In this document: positions 62,523 through 64,000 of the stretch, piece after piece | Numbering within the stretch: position 1 is the stretch's first letter | Layout: the number at the start of each line of letters is the position of its first letter | NCBI RefSeq assembly: GCF_009740285.1 | Contig: NZ_CP046566.1 | Location: 3,262,658-3,326,657 of the forward strand | Source: Phnomibacter ginsenosidimutans | Lineage (GTDB): Bacteria; Bacteroidota; Bacteroidia; Chitinophagales; Chitinophagaceae | DNA: 64,000 nt | Reading direction: 5' to 3' | Notes under the pieces: generated by a model | What the model was told of the DNA's origin: nothing | What the model saw: only the letters and a program-made list of their open reading frames with translations | Databases searched by the model: none | Program-made: the position numbers and the translations under genes

Positions 62523-64000
62523 TCATTTACCCGACACTTTAGAACGAGCCTTTTGCAAATCTGCTTCGGTTACTTCGTACAACAGCACCACGTGCATGTA
62601 ATGTCCGATTGGCTTTTTCAATTGTAGCAACCATTGCAATCCCCTTGCATTGAGCGGGTTGGCCACCGCTTCCAGCTCTACAGCAAACTTACCTGCAGCA
62701 GGTGTAGTACCCGGTCTTTTGTATTCGGGATGTTTTTGCAAAAATGTTTGTAAGAAAGCCTCAGCCTGACAATAACTGACAGAAGAATCATACAGCTTTT
62801 CATACACCTGCTCCTTGTGCCAAATGAGCTCGTTGGTGTACGAGAGCATATTGGGCCAGTACGACAACCAACTGAGTGCATAAAACAACAACAGCAATTG
62901 CATCAATCGCTTTTTGGTAGTCCAAAAACGGTTGGCTGAAAAGCCCACCAAAAAATACAGGCCGGGCATCAACAGCATGGCATGCCGCATGCCTATCTGA
63001 AACGGATTGGTGAAACTGAGAATAGCGGCGTAGGCCACCAAAGGCAACCAGATGAATACATATTTGCGCCAATGCTGCACACTCAACAAATGTTTGCGCA
63101 GCAGCCATAGGGCGGCCACCAACAATGCCCAACAAGCCAGTGGCCACTTGTACACAAATACGTATGCGTAGTAGTACCACACGGGCCCTCTGGTAAAATA
63201 CTCACCGTTGAAGTACACACCGATGAATGAATTGATATCGTTGGCTCCGCCGCCCAGTTCTTCATTGAACTTCAGCAAATCGAAGCCACTTACATAATGA
63301 TACGGCAGTGGAACCGGCCAGGAGGAAAATGCTTGCAGCTTAGCCGCCAACTGCTGAAAGGCCGCACTTTTTTGTGGCAATTGCGACAGCGGAAAAAAGC
63401 TTCCTTCAAACAAATAGGCTACCTGAATGCAGAGCCAAATGCATAACAGCAATAAACCCCAACGCTGCCATGCTGGCCAACGGATGGCTGTTGTTTTTGC
63501 TGCAGGCGCCAGCCAAAAAGCCAGCATCAACATAGGCAGCAAATACACCATGGAAGCCTTGGCCAAAATGGCCAGCGATACGGCCATACACATCCTCACC
63601 CAATCTCGTTTTTCGGCTGATTGCCAATAGCGCCAGGCAAAGTAAAAGCTGGCCAGCAAGAGTGACGTACTGGGCAAATCGCTACCCACAATCATGCTGT
63701 AGCTAAATACCAGCGGGTCGTATAAATACAGCAGCAAAGGCAGTACCCATTTGTAGCTGCCCCACAACCGGTACAGCCACGCAAACAAAACGAAAGCCCC
63801 CAGCAATTGGTAGATGTACATGAACCACCGGCCAATTTGCAACAGCATAAATCCATGTGCGTCATCAACAGGCTGCAGCCATTTTTTAGCTACAATCGGC
63901 ACCAACGATGGAGCTACAATCGGCGTTTTAGAATCATCAACCGGCAGTATTCTTTCCTGATGGCCTTTTGCCCAACGAACGGCCCAACCATAGTAGCCAT
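62523..64000 (-). CDS. Polytopic membrane glycosyltransferase (GT39/ArnT-like), 5' end beyond window
   Basis: Open to the window edge (frame continues from residue text GYYGWAVRWAKGHQERILPV), so the N-terminus and the catalytic first loop are missing. At least nine membrane segments are visible, such as WFMYIYQLLGAFVLFAWLY, WVLPLLLYLYDPLVFSYSMI and LLLLFYALSWLSYWPNML. The soluble C-terminal part (LEAVANPLNARGLQWLLQL, AEADLQ-like end) is predicted outside the membrane. The hydropathy and the DLPSTSLLLASFYFAWRYW stretch resemble PMT/ArnT-type enzymes that use polyprenyl-linked sugars. The substrate cannot be told. A GTG at 63905 is an internal start only. Confidence 0.72.
   Translation of the reverse strand, partial: GYYGWAVRWAKGHQERILPVDDSKTPIVAPSLVPIVAKKWLQPVDDAHGFMLLQIGRWFMYIYQLLGAFVLFAWLYRLWGSYKWVLPLLLYLYDPLVFSYSMIVGSDLPSTSLLLASFYFAWRYWQSAEKRDWVRMCMAVSLAILAKASMVYLLPMLMLAFWLAPAAKTTAIRWPAWQRWGLLLLCIWLCIQVAYLFEGSFFPLSQLPQKSAAFQQLAAKLQAFSSWPVPLPYHYVSGFDLLKFNEELGGGANDINSFIGVYFNGEYFTRGPVWYYYAYVFVYKWPLACWALLVAALWLLRKHLLSVQHWRKYVFIWLPLVAYAAILSFTNPFQIGMRHAMLLMPGLYFLVGFSANRFWTTKKRLMQLLLLFYALSWLSYWPNMLSYTNELIWHKEQVYEKLYDSSVSYCQAEAFLQTFLQKHPEYKRPGTTPAAGKFAVELEAVANPLNARGLQWLLQLKKPIGHYMHVVLLYEVTEADLQKARSKVSGK

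Noticed and set aside
61421-62542. 373-codon plus-strand open frame opposite glgB
   Set aside because: glgB on the minus strand carries every catalytic motif. The antisense translation resembles nothing.

Overview
The window reads as chromosome of a Bacteroidota bacterium, most likely a Chitinophagaceae relative (the family level is inference). Evidence: T9SS type A sorting tails, a TonB-dependent receptor with a carboxypeptidase-like N-terminal domain, DUF5916, NIPSNAP, DUF4199 and VPS10/Asp-box proteins, LytTR regulators, no clear Shine-Dalgarno sequences, and promoters of the TAnnTTTG type. No rRNA, tRNA or CRISPR array was seen.

Layout. 1-9.9 kb: a tandem array of three related minus-strand cell-surface adhesins: a calcium-binding TSP3-repeat chimera cut by the window edge, a decayed copy, and a T9SS-sorted copy. 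10-15.3 kb: a Crp-type regulator, an OmpA-like lipoprotein with a membrane partner, and a LytTR regulator with a hybrid kinase. 15.6-21.2 kb: a PfkB kinase, a dicarboxylate/amino acid symporter, a DedA fusion, an MFS carrier and a GT9 glycosyltransferase. 21.4-23 kb: three tandem small exported coiled-coil paralogues of unknown function. 23-28 kb: mdh, a thioredoxin-like protein, efp, accB and accC. 28-38.6 kb: assorted metabolic, exported and small membrane proteins, with a 0.8 kb repeat island at 30.8-31.5 kb. 38.7-46.7 kb: a TonB receptor, a secreted hydrolase, a sodium:solute symporter and a LytTR regulator facing a 7TMR-DISM kinase. 46.9-53.5 kb: a LuxR regulator, DUF5916, trmD, an S4 protein, a dihydroorotase-like protein and DUF4199. 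53.5-59.2 kb: glycosyltransferases and a complete gene set for GDP-D-glycero-D-manno-heptose. 59.2-64 kb: an exported protein, glgB and an edge-truncated membrane glycosyltransferase.

Two themes stand out. First, short DNA 'words' (GTGCTAATG, GGACGCGGAT, AACTCGTAAACT, GACTTGCCGACTT, REP-like palindromes) fill intergenic gaps, often directly 5' of start codons. In two places they bracket a small gene as inverted copies: a GxxExxY PD-(D/E)XK nuclease-like protein at 54.5 kb and a four-helix-bundle protein that splits accB from accC at 26.2 kb. These look like small mobile cassettes. Second, eight single-base frameshifts break otherwise intact genes, including efp. Four share the plus-strand hexamer CTTGCT, a fifth has GCTTGG, and two are T6-to-T5 (or A6-to-A5) losses. 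This looks more like systematic assembly error than decay, so broken genes should be read with that in mind.

Other notable points are an EF-P whose tip residue is Arg32 instead of Lys, a dihydroorotase-like protein lacking its catalytic His and Asp residues, an HddC-GmhB fusion, a bacterial SET-domain protein and a Lys/Ala-rich tail on GlgB.
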